Positions 25,566 through 34,396 of a stretch of DNA of 64,000 bases are shown here, piece after piece. How positions within the stretch are numbered: position 1 is the first letter of the stretch; each line of letters opens with the position of its first letter. Made by a program: the position numbers and the translations under genes. The notes under the pieces were generated by a model, which saw nothing but the letters and a program-made list of their open reading frames with translations, ran no database searches and had not been told where the DNA came from. This DNA is from Castellaniella sp034674885 (GTDB lineage Bacteria; Pseudomonadota; Gammaproteobacteria; Burkholderiales; Burkholderiaceae_B): NCBI RefSeq assembly GCF_034674885.1, contig NZ_JAUCDS010000009.1, positions 1 through 64,000 on the forward strand. The letters are read 5' to 3'.

Positions 25566-25733
25566 ATGCAAAACGCCGACTCGACCCTCGACACCCAACT
25601 GGCGCAGCGGCTGAAACTTGCCAGTCAGCGCCAGAACATGGGCGAAGATCTCCGGCGCCAGGACTATGCCTGGTTGCTGGCTGTGACCGTCCTCGCGCCC
25701 GCCCTGATGATGGTCGCGGGGTGGTATCTATGA
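25566..25733 (+). CDS. 55-residue single-pass membrane protein coupled to an NCS1 permease
   Basis: The ATG at 25566 has GGAG six bases upstream. A polar 33-residue N-terminus (MQNADSTLDTQLAQRLKLAS and on to RRQD) leads into one C-terminal membrane helix at about 34-55 ending in AGWYL, so it is probably tail-anchored with the N-terminus inside. Its stop overlaps the permease start (ATGA). The good ribosome site and coupling support a real gene. It may be a small regulatory or assembly subunit of the permease; I recognise no family. Confidence 0.75.
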   Translation: MQNADSTLDTQLAQRLKLASQRQNMGEDLRRQDYAWLLAVTVLAPALMMVAGWYL

Positions 25734-27166
25734 TTGGCACGGACACGCCGACCTTCTCCGGCAAAGTGGGACAGGACGCGTGGCCCGCCCTGCCCCACGA
25801 ACGCAACTGGGGCGTCATGGCCCTGTTCGGCAATGCCGCCGCCACCGGGGTGGCCACCTGGGTCTACATCATCGGCGGGTTCGTGTCCTTTTATCTGTCG
25901 GCCGGACCAGGCATTCTGGTGATTCTGGCCGGCGGCCTGGCCGGCATGCTGCTGATTGCCCTGGCGCTGCTACCGGTCACCGGCCGCCACGGCGTGGACT
26001 CGGCCACCAGCACGATCCCACAACTGGGGACACGCGGCTCCTACTACGCTGTCTTCCTGATGTTCATCACCATGGCAGGCTGGAACTGCCTGCTGCTGAT
26101 CTTCCTGGGCCGCGCCGTAGCGGAAATTGTGATTTCCCTGGGGTGGATGGACCCCGGTGCCCGCGATACGCTGGTGATCGGCTTCTCGCTGCTGGGTGCC
26201 CTCGCCGTCTGGTTCCTGCTATGGCGCGGTCCCAGCGCGCTGCAAAGCGCCGGACCAGTCATTTCCATCACGGTGGTCATCCTGGGCCTGTACATCCTGT
26301 ACCTGTTGGTCGAGCACGTCGGCTGGACGCATCTGCTGCAGGCCTCGCCGTCCGAGCCCTCGCCTGACCGCGCCTGGAACTACGCCACTGGCTTTGAAGT
26401 GCTGGTCGTGGCGAGCATCGGCTGGTGGCCCTACGTGGGCGGCCTGGTGCGCCTGGTTCCCAGCGCCCGCAAGGCGCTGTGGCCGACAGTGGCAGGCCTG
26501 GGCCTGCCACTGTCGGTGATCTCCATTGTCGGTTTCTTTTCCGGCCTGGCCTTTCCTCGATCGGGTGGCGACCCCACGGCATTCCTGATCAACCTGGGCG
26601 GCTATTGGGGCGGCATCACGGCGCTGCTGTTCATCGTGCTGGCCAATGTCGGCACCGTACTGGTGGGCGCCTATGTCAGTTCCGTCGGACTGAAGCGCAT
26701 CCCCTGGGTGCAGCAACGCTGCGGCTGGCGGACGACAACAGGGTTGTCACTGGCGCCAGTCTTTGCCATCGTCATCCTGATGCCCAATTTGTTCTTCGAC
26801 AATTTCGGCACCTTCCTGGCCTTCGTGGGCGTCTCGTTCGCTCCTCTGTGCGGTATCCAGATCGCGGATTACTACGGCCTGCGGCGCCAACGCGGCGGCG
26901 TGGACGTCAAGGCAATGTTCCTGACCGGACCCGGCACGAAATACCACTTTTGGGGCGGCATCAATCCGGCCGGATTCCTGGGAATCGCAGCAGGATTCGC
27001 CGCCTACCTGTATCTGCTGAACCCGCTGACCTATCAGTCGCACTTTCCCTATCAGTACGTGTCGGCGAGCTTCCCCTCCGCATTGGTGGCTGCGGTCGTC
27101 TACCTGCTGGTCACCCGTTGGCTGGTGCTGCCCTCCGGGCGCGGCGGATACCAGCACCAAAGCTAG
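25730..27166 (+). CDS. NCS1 family nucleobase/cation symporter (cytosine/purine permease type)
   Basis: 478 residues with about 12 membrane helices. The N-terminus PALPHERNWGVMALFGNAAA and segments such as SIGWWPYVGGLVRLVPSA and GIQIADYYGLRRQR are typical of NCS1 permeases, which import cytosine, purines, hydantoins, thiamine precursors or related rings with Na+ or H+. No catabolic gene is adjacent, so the substrate is open. Translation is coupled to the 55-residue protein before it. It ends 12 bases before convergent yigZ. Confidence 0.85.
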   Translation: MIGTDTPTFSGKVGQDAWPALPHERNWGVMALFGNAAATGVATWVYIIGGFVSFYLSAGPGILVILAGGLAGMLLIALALLPVTGRHGVDSATSTIPQLGTRGSYYAVFLMFITMAGWNCLLLIFLGRAVAEIVISLGWMDPGARDTLVIGFSLLGALAVWFLLWRGPSALQSAGPVISITVVILGLYILYLLVEHVGWTHLLQASPSEPSPDRAWNYATGFEVLVVASIGWWPYVGGLVRLVPSARKALWPTVAGLGLPLSVISIVGFFSGLAFPRSGGDPTAFLINLGGYWGGITALLFIVLANVGTVLVGAYVSSVGLKRIPWVQQRCGWRTTTGLSLAPVFAIVILMPNLFFDNFGTFLAFVGVSFAPLCGIQIADYYGLRRQRGGVDVKAMFLTGPGTKYHFWGGINPAGFLGIAAGFAAYLYLLNPLTYQSHFPYQYVSASFPSALVAAVVYLLVTRWLVLPSGRGGYQHQS

Positions 27167-27178
27167 CAGGAGCAGGCC

Positions 27179-27778
27179 CTAGGGCGCTTCCTCGCCCTGG
27201 ACCTGCCAGGTGCCCTGCCCCCGGGTCAGATCCACGTACAGGGATTCCAGGGCCGGCGCCTCGGCCTTGGGCACGCTCAGGTCCCAGACGACACCATCGG
27301 CACCGAACTGCGCCGCCTCGATCCGCGATCCGGCGGCCAGCAGCCGGGCCTGAATGCGATCTATCTCGGCATACGGGCAACTGCAGCGCACACGACATTC
27401 TTCCCGGATCAGAATCTTTTCAGCCGTCCGCAGACATTCGGCGGCCGTGCCGCCGTAGGCGCGCGCCAGGCCGCCGGTGCCAAGTTTGATGCCGCCGAAC
27501 CAGCGGATGAGCAGCACGGCCACCCGGTCGCAATCCTGGGACTGGATGGCCTGCAGGATGGGCCGGCCCGCTGTGCCGCCGGGCTCGCCATCGTCGCTGA
27601 AGCGGTATTGGCCTCCCAACTGCCAGGCCCAGCAGTTGTGCGTGGCCTGGGGGTCACGATGCGCATCCAGAAAGGTTTGGGCCGCCTGGGGTGAATCGAT
27701 GGGCGCGGCCAGCGCCAGGAAGCGGCTTTTGCGGATGTCCGCCTCATGGCGGACCAGGCCGGCCAGCGTATGCGGCAA
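27179..27778 (-). CDS. yigZ: YigZ/IMPACT family protein
   Basis: 199 residues. The N-terminal IMPACT domain (about 8-115) contains FSDDGEPGGTAGRPILQAI and WFGGIKLGTGGLARAYGG. The C-terminal ferredoxin-like domain (about 130-195) is also usual for YigZ. The molecular role is unsettled; the family is linked to translation and stress through eukaryotic IMPACT. The start is TTG (27778-27776) directly after the ybiT stop, with GAGG five bases upstream. Confidence 0.88.
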   Translation of the reverse strand: MPHTLAGLVRHEADIRKSRFLALAAPIDSPQAAQTFLDAHRDPQATHNCWAWQLGGQYRFSDDGEPGGTAGRPILQAIQSQDCDRVAVLLIRWFGGIKLGTGGLARAYGGTAAECLRTAEKILIREECRVRCSCPYAEIDRIQARLLAAGSRIEAAQFGADGVVWDLSVPKAEAPALESLYVDLTRGQGTWQVQGEEAP

Positions 27779-29380
27779 TCAGGCCTCGATACCCTGCGAG
27801 GCCAGATATTCCTCGTAGGTGCCGGGATAGTCGTTCAAACGGCCGTCGGGCAGGATCTCGATCACGCGGGTCGCCACGCCGGACACGAACTGCCGGTCGT
27901 GCGACACGAACACCAGCGTGCCTTGGTACTGTTCCAGCGCGTACTGCAGCGATTCGATGGATTCCATGTCCAGGTGGTTGGTGGGCTCGTCCATCAGCAT
28001 GACGTTGTGCCGGCCCAGCATCAGGCGGCCGAAGCTCATGCGGTTTTTCTCGCCCCCGGACAGCACCCGTACGGCCTTGGTGATCTCGTCGCCCGAAAAC
28101 AGCAGGCGCCCCAGCACGGACCGGATGGACTGATCCTCGTCACCGGCCTGGCGGTAGTCGGTCATCCAGTCGAACAGGTCGCGATCGGAATCGAACTGAT
28201 CAGAGACGTCCTGCGCCATATAGCCGATGTCGGCATTTTCCGACCAGCGGACATGGCCGTCATCAGGCGCCAGGTTGCTCGCCAGCAGGCGCAGCAGCGT
28301 GGTCTTCCCCACCCCGTTGGCGCCAATGATGGCGACTTTCTGGCCGGCCTCGATCATGGTGCTCAGGCCCTGGATGATGGGCCGGTCGTAGGCCTTTGAC
28401 AGGTCTTCGATATGGGCGGCCTGGCGGTGCAGGACCTTATTGACCTCGAAGCGGATGTAGGGGTTCTGGCGCGAGGACGGCTTGACCTGCACGGTCTCGG
28501 ACTTGATGCGGTCGATCTGCTTCAGGCGCGACGTGGCCTGACGGGACTTGGATTTGTTGGCTGCGAAGCGGCGCACGAAATCCTGCAGCTCGCTGACGCG
28601 TTCTTTCGCCCGGGCGTTGGCGGCCACCTGGCGCTCGCGAGCCTGGGTCGATGCCAGCATGTAGTCGTCGTAGTTGCCCGGATAGACGCGCAGTTCACCG
28701 TAATCCAGGTCGGCCATGTGGGTGCAGACTTCGTTCAGGAAGTGGCGGTCGTGGCTGATGATGATCATGGTGCTGTCGTAGCCGTTCAGCACATTTTCCA
28801 ACCAGCGTATGGTATTGATGTCCAGGTTGTTGGTGGGTTCGTCCAGCAGCAGCACGTCGGGGTTGGAGAACAGCGCCTGAGCCAGCAGCACCCGCAGCTT
28901 CCAGCCCGGTGCGATCTCGCGCATGGGCAGCTCGTGCTGCTCAACCGGGATTTCCAGACCCAGCAACAGTTCGCCGGCGCGCGATTCGGCCGTGTAGCCG
29001 TCGTACTCGGCGAATTTTCCTTCCAGTTCGGCGGCCCGCATGTAGTCGTCTTCGCTGGCGTCCGGGTTGGCGTAGATGGCATCGCGGTCAGTCATGGCCT
29101 GCCACATTTCCACGTGTCCCATCATCACTACGTCCAGCACCCGCACATCTTCGAAGGCAAACTGGTCCTGGCGCAATTTCCCCAGGCGCACACCCGGGTC
29201 CAGCGCCACATTGCCGGAAGACGGTTCCAGGTCGCCGCCGATGATCTTCATCAGGGTGGACTTGCCCGAGCCGTTGGCGCCGATCAGGCCGTAGCGGTTG
29301 CCGTCGCCGAACTTGACGCTGACGTTCTCGAACAAAGGTTTGGCGCCGAACTGGATAGTGAGATTATTGGTGGAGATCAC
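27779..29380 (-). CDS. ybiT: ABC-F type ATPase YbiT
   Basis: 533 residues with two ATPase domains and no membrane segments. Walker A motifs are GANGSGKST (about 34) and GANGVGKTT (about 345). The second signature is VLSGGEKNRM. The first is replaced by EIAPGWKLRVLLAQALF, as in YbiT subfamily members. Between the domains is the linker rich in Arg/Lys (about 240-310) that contacts the ribosome in ABC-F proteins. It probably acts on stalled or specialised translation. yigZ follows immediately. Confidence 0.92.
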   Translation of the reverse strand: MISTNNLTIQFGAKPLFENVSVKFGDGNRYGLIGANGSGKSTLMKIIGGDLEPSSGNVALDPGVRLGKLRQDQFAFEDVRVLDVVMMGHVEMWQAMTDRDAIYANPDASEDDYMRAAELEGKFAEYDGYTAESRAGELLLGLEIPVEQHELPMREIAPGWKLRVLLAQALFSNPDVLLLDEPTNNLDINTIRWLENVLNGYDSTMIIISHDRHFLNEVCTHMADLDYGELRVYPGNYDDYMLASTQARERQVAANARAKERVSELQDFVRRFAANKSKSRQATSRLKQIDRIKSETVQVKPSSRQNPYIRFEVNKVLHRQAAHIEDLSKAYDRPIIQGLSTMIEAGQKVAIIGANGVGKTTLLRLLASNLAPDDGHVRWSENADIGYMAQDVSDQFDSDRDLFDWMTDYRQAGDEDQSIRSVLGRLLFSGDEITKAVRVLSGGEKNRMSFGRLMLGRHNVMLMDEPTNHLDMESIESLQYALEQYQGTLVFVSHDRQFVSGVATRVIEILPDGRLNDYPGTYEEYLASQGIEA

Positions 29381-29491
29381 GGTGGGTGGCTTGGAAAATA
29401 AGGGTCAAAACAACCTGGCATTCTAACAGCGGGCCGACGACAGGTCCTCTGCCGTCGAGCAAATCGGTGCGCGCGCCCGTTCCAACCCCGC

Positions 29492-30322
29492 CTACGCGCG
29501 GCCGCTGCGGATCGGCCGGGGTTCGCCGGCAAAGACCATCGATCGGCATTGCAGATGGATCATCTCCAGGCCGTCCATCAGAAAGAAATCGGCCTCCCAG
29601 GGGTTCTTGAGCACGAAGGCTGTCCGGACCTGCTCGTACAAGGGCAGCGACGCCGGCACCTGGCAGGCCTGCATTTCCAGAATGGTGTAGTTCCAGTCGA
29701 TCGCCTGTTCGAAGGTGAACTTGGCGCGCTCGTCAATGATGAAAAAACAATGCGGATTCCGGTCCAGCTGATGCTGCTTGAAGGTGCCTGGCACGGAAAC
29801 CAGAAACACGTCATCAGCCTCGGTATTCAAAAAGGCCAGGACGGTCGTGTGGGGCTGATCGACCGCCAACGTAGTCAGAATACCGACCTTGTTGTGGTGC
29901 TCTTTTTCCTGAACGGGCCCCAGATGCCGCAGGGGCGTGATGGGCAGATCGGATTCCGTTCGGTCATCCGCAGGAAAGTCATAGCCCGGCTCGCGAAACT
30001 GCTCGACGACCCGCAGACCATGAACCAGCATGAATTCAACGGGCTGCAACGTCACCCAGCTTTCGTCAATTCCCAGCACCCGGCCTTTGTAGGAGGTGCG
30101 ATACACGCGCAATTCGGCATCCAGCTCATCCACCCCGGTGCGATTATCCAGATGCAGGGTGACCAGCGACCCGACCGCCAGCGCATGACCTTTGGGGATG
30201 AACACCCGCAGTTCATTGTTCGCACGCGGATACACCACGCCCACATGATGCACGATGCCCTGATGCTGGTAGGACGCCAGCACGCCCAGCAGCTGTTCGC
30301 CCAGGTAGTCTTTCAACGCCAT
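29492..30322 (-). CDS. Uncharacterised two-domain protein with PNPOx-like split-barrel C-terminus
   Basis: 276 residues without signal peptide or membrane helix. The N-terminal part (about 1-115) is beta-rich, with LRVFIPKGHALAVGSLVTLH. The second part (about 145-225), including VLAFLNTEADDVFLVSVPGT and KQHQLDRNPHCFFIIDE, has the pattern of the pyridoxamine-5-phosphate-oxidase-like FMN-binding split barrel. The fold is my inference from pattern. I recognise no named family and no reaction can be assigned. It is a single gene between ybiT and the TadA-LdcA fusion. Confidence 0.6.
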   Translation of the reverse strand: MALKDYLGEQLLGVLASYQHQGIVHHVGVVYPRANNELRVFIPKGHALAVGSLVTLHLDNRTGVDELDAELRVYRTSYKGRVLGIDESWVTLQPVEFMLVHGLRVVEQFREPGYDFPADDRTESDLPITPLRHLGPVQEKEHHNKVGILTTLAVDQPHTTVLAFLNTEADDVFLVSVPGTFKQHQLDRNPHCFFIIDERAKFTFEQAIDWNYTILEMQACQVPASLPLYEQVRTAFVLKNPWEADFFLMDGLEMIHLQCRSMVFAGEPRPIRSGRA

Positions 30323-30381
30323 GTCTCAACCCTCTCGGTACGCTCTGGAATATGTGACGATTCTACAAGCCCCGGCGGCGA

Positions 30382-32058
30382 TCAGTGTTCGTGTTCCTGC
30401 AGCACCAGATGCGCCATGCCGTCTTCCGTGGCCATGCCCACGCGCGCGCCGATCGGCAGCGTGGCCTTGACCTTGACGTGGCCAAACGGCAGGCCGGTGA
30501 CGACCGGGATCTTGACGGTCTTGCGCAACCAGGCGACCACCGACGGCAGATCGTAGCCATTGTCGTGCGGCGCCAGGCGATAGTCGGTGAAATGCCCCAG
30601 GACGATGGCGCGTTGTTTTTGCAGCACGCCGGCATGCCACAGCTGCGTCAGCATGCGTTCGACACGGAACGGATGTTCGGCGATGTCTTCCAGGAACAGG
30701 ATGCCGCCCTGGACGTCCGGCAGGTACGGGGTCCCCACCAGGGACGCCACCATGGCCAGGTTGCCGCCCCACAGGATACCCCGCGCATCCACAGGATCCG
30801 CATCCGGGGATTCGAAGCTGAGGATCTCCAGTTCGCCGGACAGGGTTTCCTGGAACAGCGCCTGGGTCAGGTCGTCCACTTTCTTGCCGCCAAAGTCAAA
30901 CAGGGCGGTGGGGCCGGCCAGGCTGACCGCGCCGGTTTGCGCCAGCAGGGCCAGGTTGAAGACCGTGAAGTCGCTCTGGCCGATAAAGGTCTTGCCGCTG
31001 TCGGCTACGGCCCGCCAGTCGATAAAGGGCAGCAGACGGCTGAGCCCGTAGCCGCCACGCGTAGCCATGACCACCGGGTGCTTCTGCTTCAGGGCGCGCT
31101 GAATGCCGGCCAGGCGCTGTTTGTCCGTGCCCGCGAACCGTTCGTGCACGGCGCGCGCGGTGCGATCGACCGTGACGCGATAGCCCATGGCCTTCAGGCG
31201 CTGGACCGACAGATCCAGCACGGCGGGATCGGGGACGGCGCCCGAAGGGGAAATCAGATAGATGCCCGAGGGCGCTTCATGGTGGTGGTGATGGGCGTCG
31301 TCGTCGGGGCAGGCCCAGTGCGTGTGCGTGGCGTGATGGGTGCTCTCGTCTTCCGGGCGCGACGCACGCTGCGGGGCCTGGCTGTGTTCAGAGGGTGCCA
31401 ATGCGGAAGAGGCTTTTTTCATGGTCGATGAGCTGGAATGAATGGAAGCGGTTGACGAGAATGCGGGGTCTGCATGAGCGGCGGCACCGGCCGCTGCGCG
31501 GCCCTGGCGGGCATCGCGCGCGGCCTGGCGCCGCGTACGGAAAAACGCGCGCAACAGTTCGCCACAGGTGTCGGCGCACAGGCCGCCACGCACCGTGGCG
31601 TGGTGATTCAGGCGGGCCTGCCGGGTCAGGTCCACCACCCCGCCGCAGGCGCCGGTCTTGGGGTCGGCCGCACCATAGACGATATCCGCCAGCCGGGCGT
31701 GGAACATGGCGCCCAGGCACATGGCGCAGGGTTCCAGCGTCACGAACAGCCGCGCGCCGCCGAGGCGGTAATTATCCAGGCGGCGGGCAGCGGCGCGCAA
31801 GGCGACGATCTCGGCATGCGCCGTGGGGTCGCGATCCAGGATGGTGCGGTTGTGGCCCGCAGCCAGCAGGCGGCCATCCTCGTCCAGCACGACGGCGCCG
31901 ACCGGAACCTCGCCCAGGCCTGCCGCCTGCCGGGCCTGGTCCAGCGCCAGGGCCATGGCGGCGGCATCGTCCAGCACCGGCCCGTCTGCGTGGGACCCGG
32001 CGCCTGCGGCCACGTCGGTCTGTGGCGAACCCTGCCCGGATCGAGGACGACTAGCCAC
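30382..32058 (-). CDS. tadA: TadA-LdcA fusion: tRNA adenosine deaminase joined to LD-carboxypeptidase
   Basis: One uninterrupted frame of 558 codons, taken from GTG 32058, which overlaps the upstream stop. Residues about 32-180 are TadA, with zinc/catalytic HAE (81-83) and PCAMC (110-114), the enzyme making inosine at tRNA position 34. Residues about 265-555 are an S66 LD-carboxypeptidase, with catalytic S362 (GQSDFTVF), E457 (LEDIAEH) and H527, which trims muropeptides. The 80-residue linker is Ala/Ser-rich and then His-rich, with nine histidines in residues 241-260. An internal ATG at codon 213 has no Shine-Dalgarno, so a true fusion is likely, though separate initiation cannot be excluded. 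Confidence 0.82.
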   Translation of the reverse strand: MASRPRSGQGSPQTDVAAGAGSHADGPVLDDAAAMALALDQARQAAGLGEVPVGAVVLDEDGRLLAAGHNRTILDRDPTAHAEIVALRAAARRLDNYRLGGARLFVTLEPCAMCLGAMFHARLADIVYGAADPKTGACGGVVDLTRQARLNHHATVRGGLCADTCGELLRAFFRTRRQAARDARQGRAAAGAAAHADPAFSSTASIHSSSSTMKKASSALAPSEHSQAPQRASRPEDESTHHATHTHWACPDDDAHHHHHEAPSGIYLISPSGAVPDPAVLDLSVQRLKAMGYRVTVDRTARAVHERFAGTDKQRLAGIQRALKQKHPVVMATRGGYGLSRLLPFIDWRAVADSGKTFIGQSDFTVFNLALLAQTGAVSLAGPTALFDFGGKKVDDLTQALFQETLSGELEILSFESPDADPVDARGILWGGNLAMVASLVGTPYLPDVQGGILFLEDIAEHPFRVERMLTQLWHAGVLQKQRAIVLGHFTDYRLAPHDNGYDLPSVVAWLRKTVKIPVVTGLPFGHVKVKATLPIGARVGMATEDGMAHLVLQEHEH

Positions 32059-32899
32059 GATAGGTTCGCGCCTTGAGCACGATCTTGGACGCCAGGCTTT
32101 CGACGGCGGCTTCCAGCCACTGATAGAGTTCGGCGTCTTCGCCAAACCGCGCCTGGTTCAGATTGGACACCCGCCCGTCTTCGATGAAGCCCCAGGCCCG
32201 GCTGCGTTTTTCCTTGTGGCGCGGATCCCAGACGCCGAACGCCACCCCGCCTGATCGGCGGATCAGGGAAAAGCAGGGAATATCGGTATAACCGTCGCCC
32301 ACGAAGATCATCTGATCGAAAGGCACGCGCAGCTTGTCCGCATCGACCTTGCGATTGACCTCGAAAGGTTTGTTGCGCGACTCCGGCCCGATCATGCCCT
32401 TCTGGATATGGAACAGGTAGCGGGTCTTGTCCGTGAAACTGACGATCCGGCGCGGGAAATCGATGGCGCCAGACTCGTCGTAATGGAATTCGGACGCCCA
32501 GATGTCGGCGAACTGGTCCGCAATCGGCGTGCTGCGCAACACGTCGCCGATACCGCTGGAAATCAGGTAGAACTCCAGCTGCACGGTGGGATGCGCCTGA
32601 TGCAGGCGCGTGCGCAGGCGCTTGAACAATGTATTGACGCCCTCGTGCAGGGGCAATTGTCGTCCCCAGGCCTGCAGGCCTTCGCGGGTGATGCGGCTGC
32701 GGGGGCCGCTGCGGGACAATTCCAGCATGCGGTACAGATAGGCCGGCACCGGATCCCAGTCCTGCTCGTTCAGCAGGGGGTCAACCCGGTCGTGCCAGAA
32801 GGCGTCGACGTCCACCCCCAGGTGTTGCAGAAAACCGGAGGTGCTGTCCGGCGCCAGCGTGTCGTCGAAATCGAAAACCAGGGCAATCACGTCAGCCAT
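32051..32899 (-). CDS. HAD superfamily hydrolase
   Basis: 282 residues. HAD motif I is VFDFDDTLAP at residues 8-17 (nucleophile D10, acid D12), motif II is YLISSG near 112, and motif III/IV is FVGDGYTDIPCF near 203. The cap insertion is helical. These are the residues of a phosphatase or related phosphotransferase; the substrate is unknown. It overlaps tadA-ldcA by eight bases and follows the NAD(P)H-hydrate gene by three bases, so co-transcription is likely. Confidence 0.88.
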   Translation of the reverse strand: MADVIALVFDFDDTLAPDSTSGFLQHLGVDVDAFWHDRVDPLLNEQDWDPVPAYLYRMLELSRSGPRSRITREGLQAWGRQLPLHEGVNTLFKRLRTRLHQAHPTVQLEFYLISSGIGDVLRSTPIADQFADIWASEFHYDESGAIDFPRRIVSFTDKTRYLFHIQKGMIGPESRNKPFEVNRKVDADKLRVPFDQMIFVGDGYTDIPCFSLIRRSGGVAFGVWDPRHKEKRSRAWGFIEDGRVSNLNQARFGEDAELYQWLEAAVESLASKIVLKARTYRG

Positions 32900-32902
32900 T
32901 GT

Positions 32903-34396
32903 CTATTCCATCCGATGTTCGGCCAGTTGCGCCAGCGAGGCCAGCGCGCCCGGCAGGGCGCCGGGCAGATCTTCGGCCAATAACCCCCAACCCAGCCGGT
33001 CGGCGGCCAGACCGTGCAGCCAGACGGCGGCACAGGCGGCGTGCCAGGCCGGCATGCCGGCGGCCAGCAGGCCTGCAATGCAACCGGCCAGCACGTCCCC
33101 CGCACCGGCTGTGGCCAGCGTGGGCGGCGCATTGTCGTTGATGGCGCAGCGCCCGTCGGCTGCTGCGATCACGGTGTCCGCGCCCTTGAGCACCAGCACG
33201 GCGCCGCTGCGCTGCGCGGCTGCGCGCGTTCGCTGCAGTTTGTCGCCGGACAGCGAGAACAGACGGGCGAACTCGCCTTCATGCGGGGTCAGGACGCACC
33301 GGGGATGCAGGGCGTCGAGCAGCGTATCGGGCCGGTCGGCGAAGACGCTGAGCGCATCCGCATCCAGCACGCACGGCCGCTCGGTGGCCAGCATATCCAG
33401 CACCTGGTGCCCAGCCGCATCGGATCGACCCAGGCCCGGGCCGATCAGCAGCGCATTACGTCGAGGATCCGCCAGCGCCGGTTGCAGGTCCCCGTCTCCA
33501 GGCAGGGATTCGACCATCACGGAAGTCAGCGCCCCCGCCTGGACGGCCCAGGCCTCAGGCGGCACTGCCAGCGTCACCAGGCCGGCTCCGATGCGGCCAG
33601 CCGCCAGGCAGGCCAGACGGCTGGCCCCCAGCATGCGGGCGCCGCCGACCACCAGCACGTGTCCGCGCCGGTACTTGTGGTCGCCGGAACCCGGCCAGGG
33701 AAAGTGCGACAGCCACAGATCGGGCTCATTGGCCCAGACCTGTGCTGCAATCGGCCCCAGCACGGCGGGCGGGATGCCGATGTCGGTGCAGCGCAGTTCG
33801 CCGCAAAGCGCCCGGCCGGGCAGCAGCAGATGCCCCGGCTTGCGGCGAAAGAAGGTGACGGTAAGATCAGCCTGGACGACGGCCCCCGGGCACTGGCCGG
33901 TCGCGCCGTCCAGGCCAGTGGGCACATCGACCGCGCACACCGGCACGCCAGCCGCATTCACGGCCCGGATCAGTGCATCCAGCGCCGCATCGGGGGCGCG
34001 GCTGAAACCCGCGCCCAGGAGAGCATCGACGATCAGGCCGGACCCTGCCAGAGACGCCGGATCGGCGGATTCGACCGCCCCCGTCCAGCCTCGGGCTGCC
34101 CAGGCGGCATCGCCACGCAGGGCAGCGACATCACCCATCAGGGCAACCCGCACCGGCCACCCTGCTGCTCGCAGCCGTTGGGCGACGATGAAGCCATCGC
34201 CGCCATTGTTGCCGGGGCCGCACAGCACCAGCACCGACGTCGGTGCCCAGCGGCTCTGGATCGCCTGGGCGACGGCCTCGCCCGCCGCCGCCATCAGGCG
34301 CTGGCCGCTGATGCCCGCGTCCATGGCCGCCCGGTCGGCTGCCGCCATCTGAGCAGGGCTGAGCAGAACGCCGTCGTCGGCGCACCGGTCGTTCAT
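32903..34396 (-). CDS. nnr: Bifunctional NAD(P)H-hydrate epimerase / dehydratase
   Basis: 497 residues from ATG 34396, which overlaps the acyl-CoA synthetase stop (ATGA). The N-terminal YjeF epimerase domain (about 1-215) has VLCGPGNNGGDGFIVAQRL. The C-terminal ribokinase-like dehydratase domain (about 225-490) has TAGAGDVLAGCIAGLLAAG and VLTPHEGEF. The protein repairs damaged NAD(P)H hydrates using ADP or ATP. Length and both domains are complete. Confidence 0.95.
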   Translation of the reverse strand: MNDRCADDGVLLSPAQMAAADRAAMDAGISGQRLMAAAGEAVAQAIQSRWAPTSVLVLCGPGNNGGDGFIVAQRLRAAGWPVRVALMGDVAALRGDAAWAARGWTGAVESADPASLAGSGLIVDALLGAGFSRAPDAALDALIRAVNAAGVPVCAVDVPTGLDGATGQCPGAVVQADLTVTFFRRKPGHLLLPGRALCGELRCTDIGIPPAVLGPIAAQVWANEPDLWLSHFPWPGSGDHKYRRGHVLVVGGARMLGASRLACLAAGRIGAGLVTLAVPPEAWAVQAGALTSVMVESLPGDGDLQPALADPRRNALLIGPGLGRSDAAGHQVLDMLATERPCVLDADALSVFADRPDTLLDALHPRCVLTPHEGEFARLFSLSGDKLQRTRAAAQRSGAVLVLKGADTVIAAADGRCAINDNAPPTLATAGAGDVLAGCIAGLLAAGMPAWHAACAAVWLHGLAADRLGWGLLAEDLPGALPGALASLAQLAEHRME

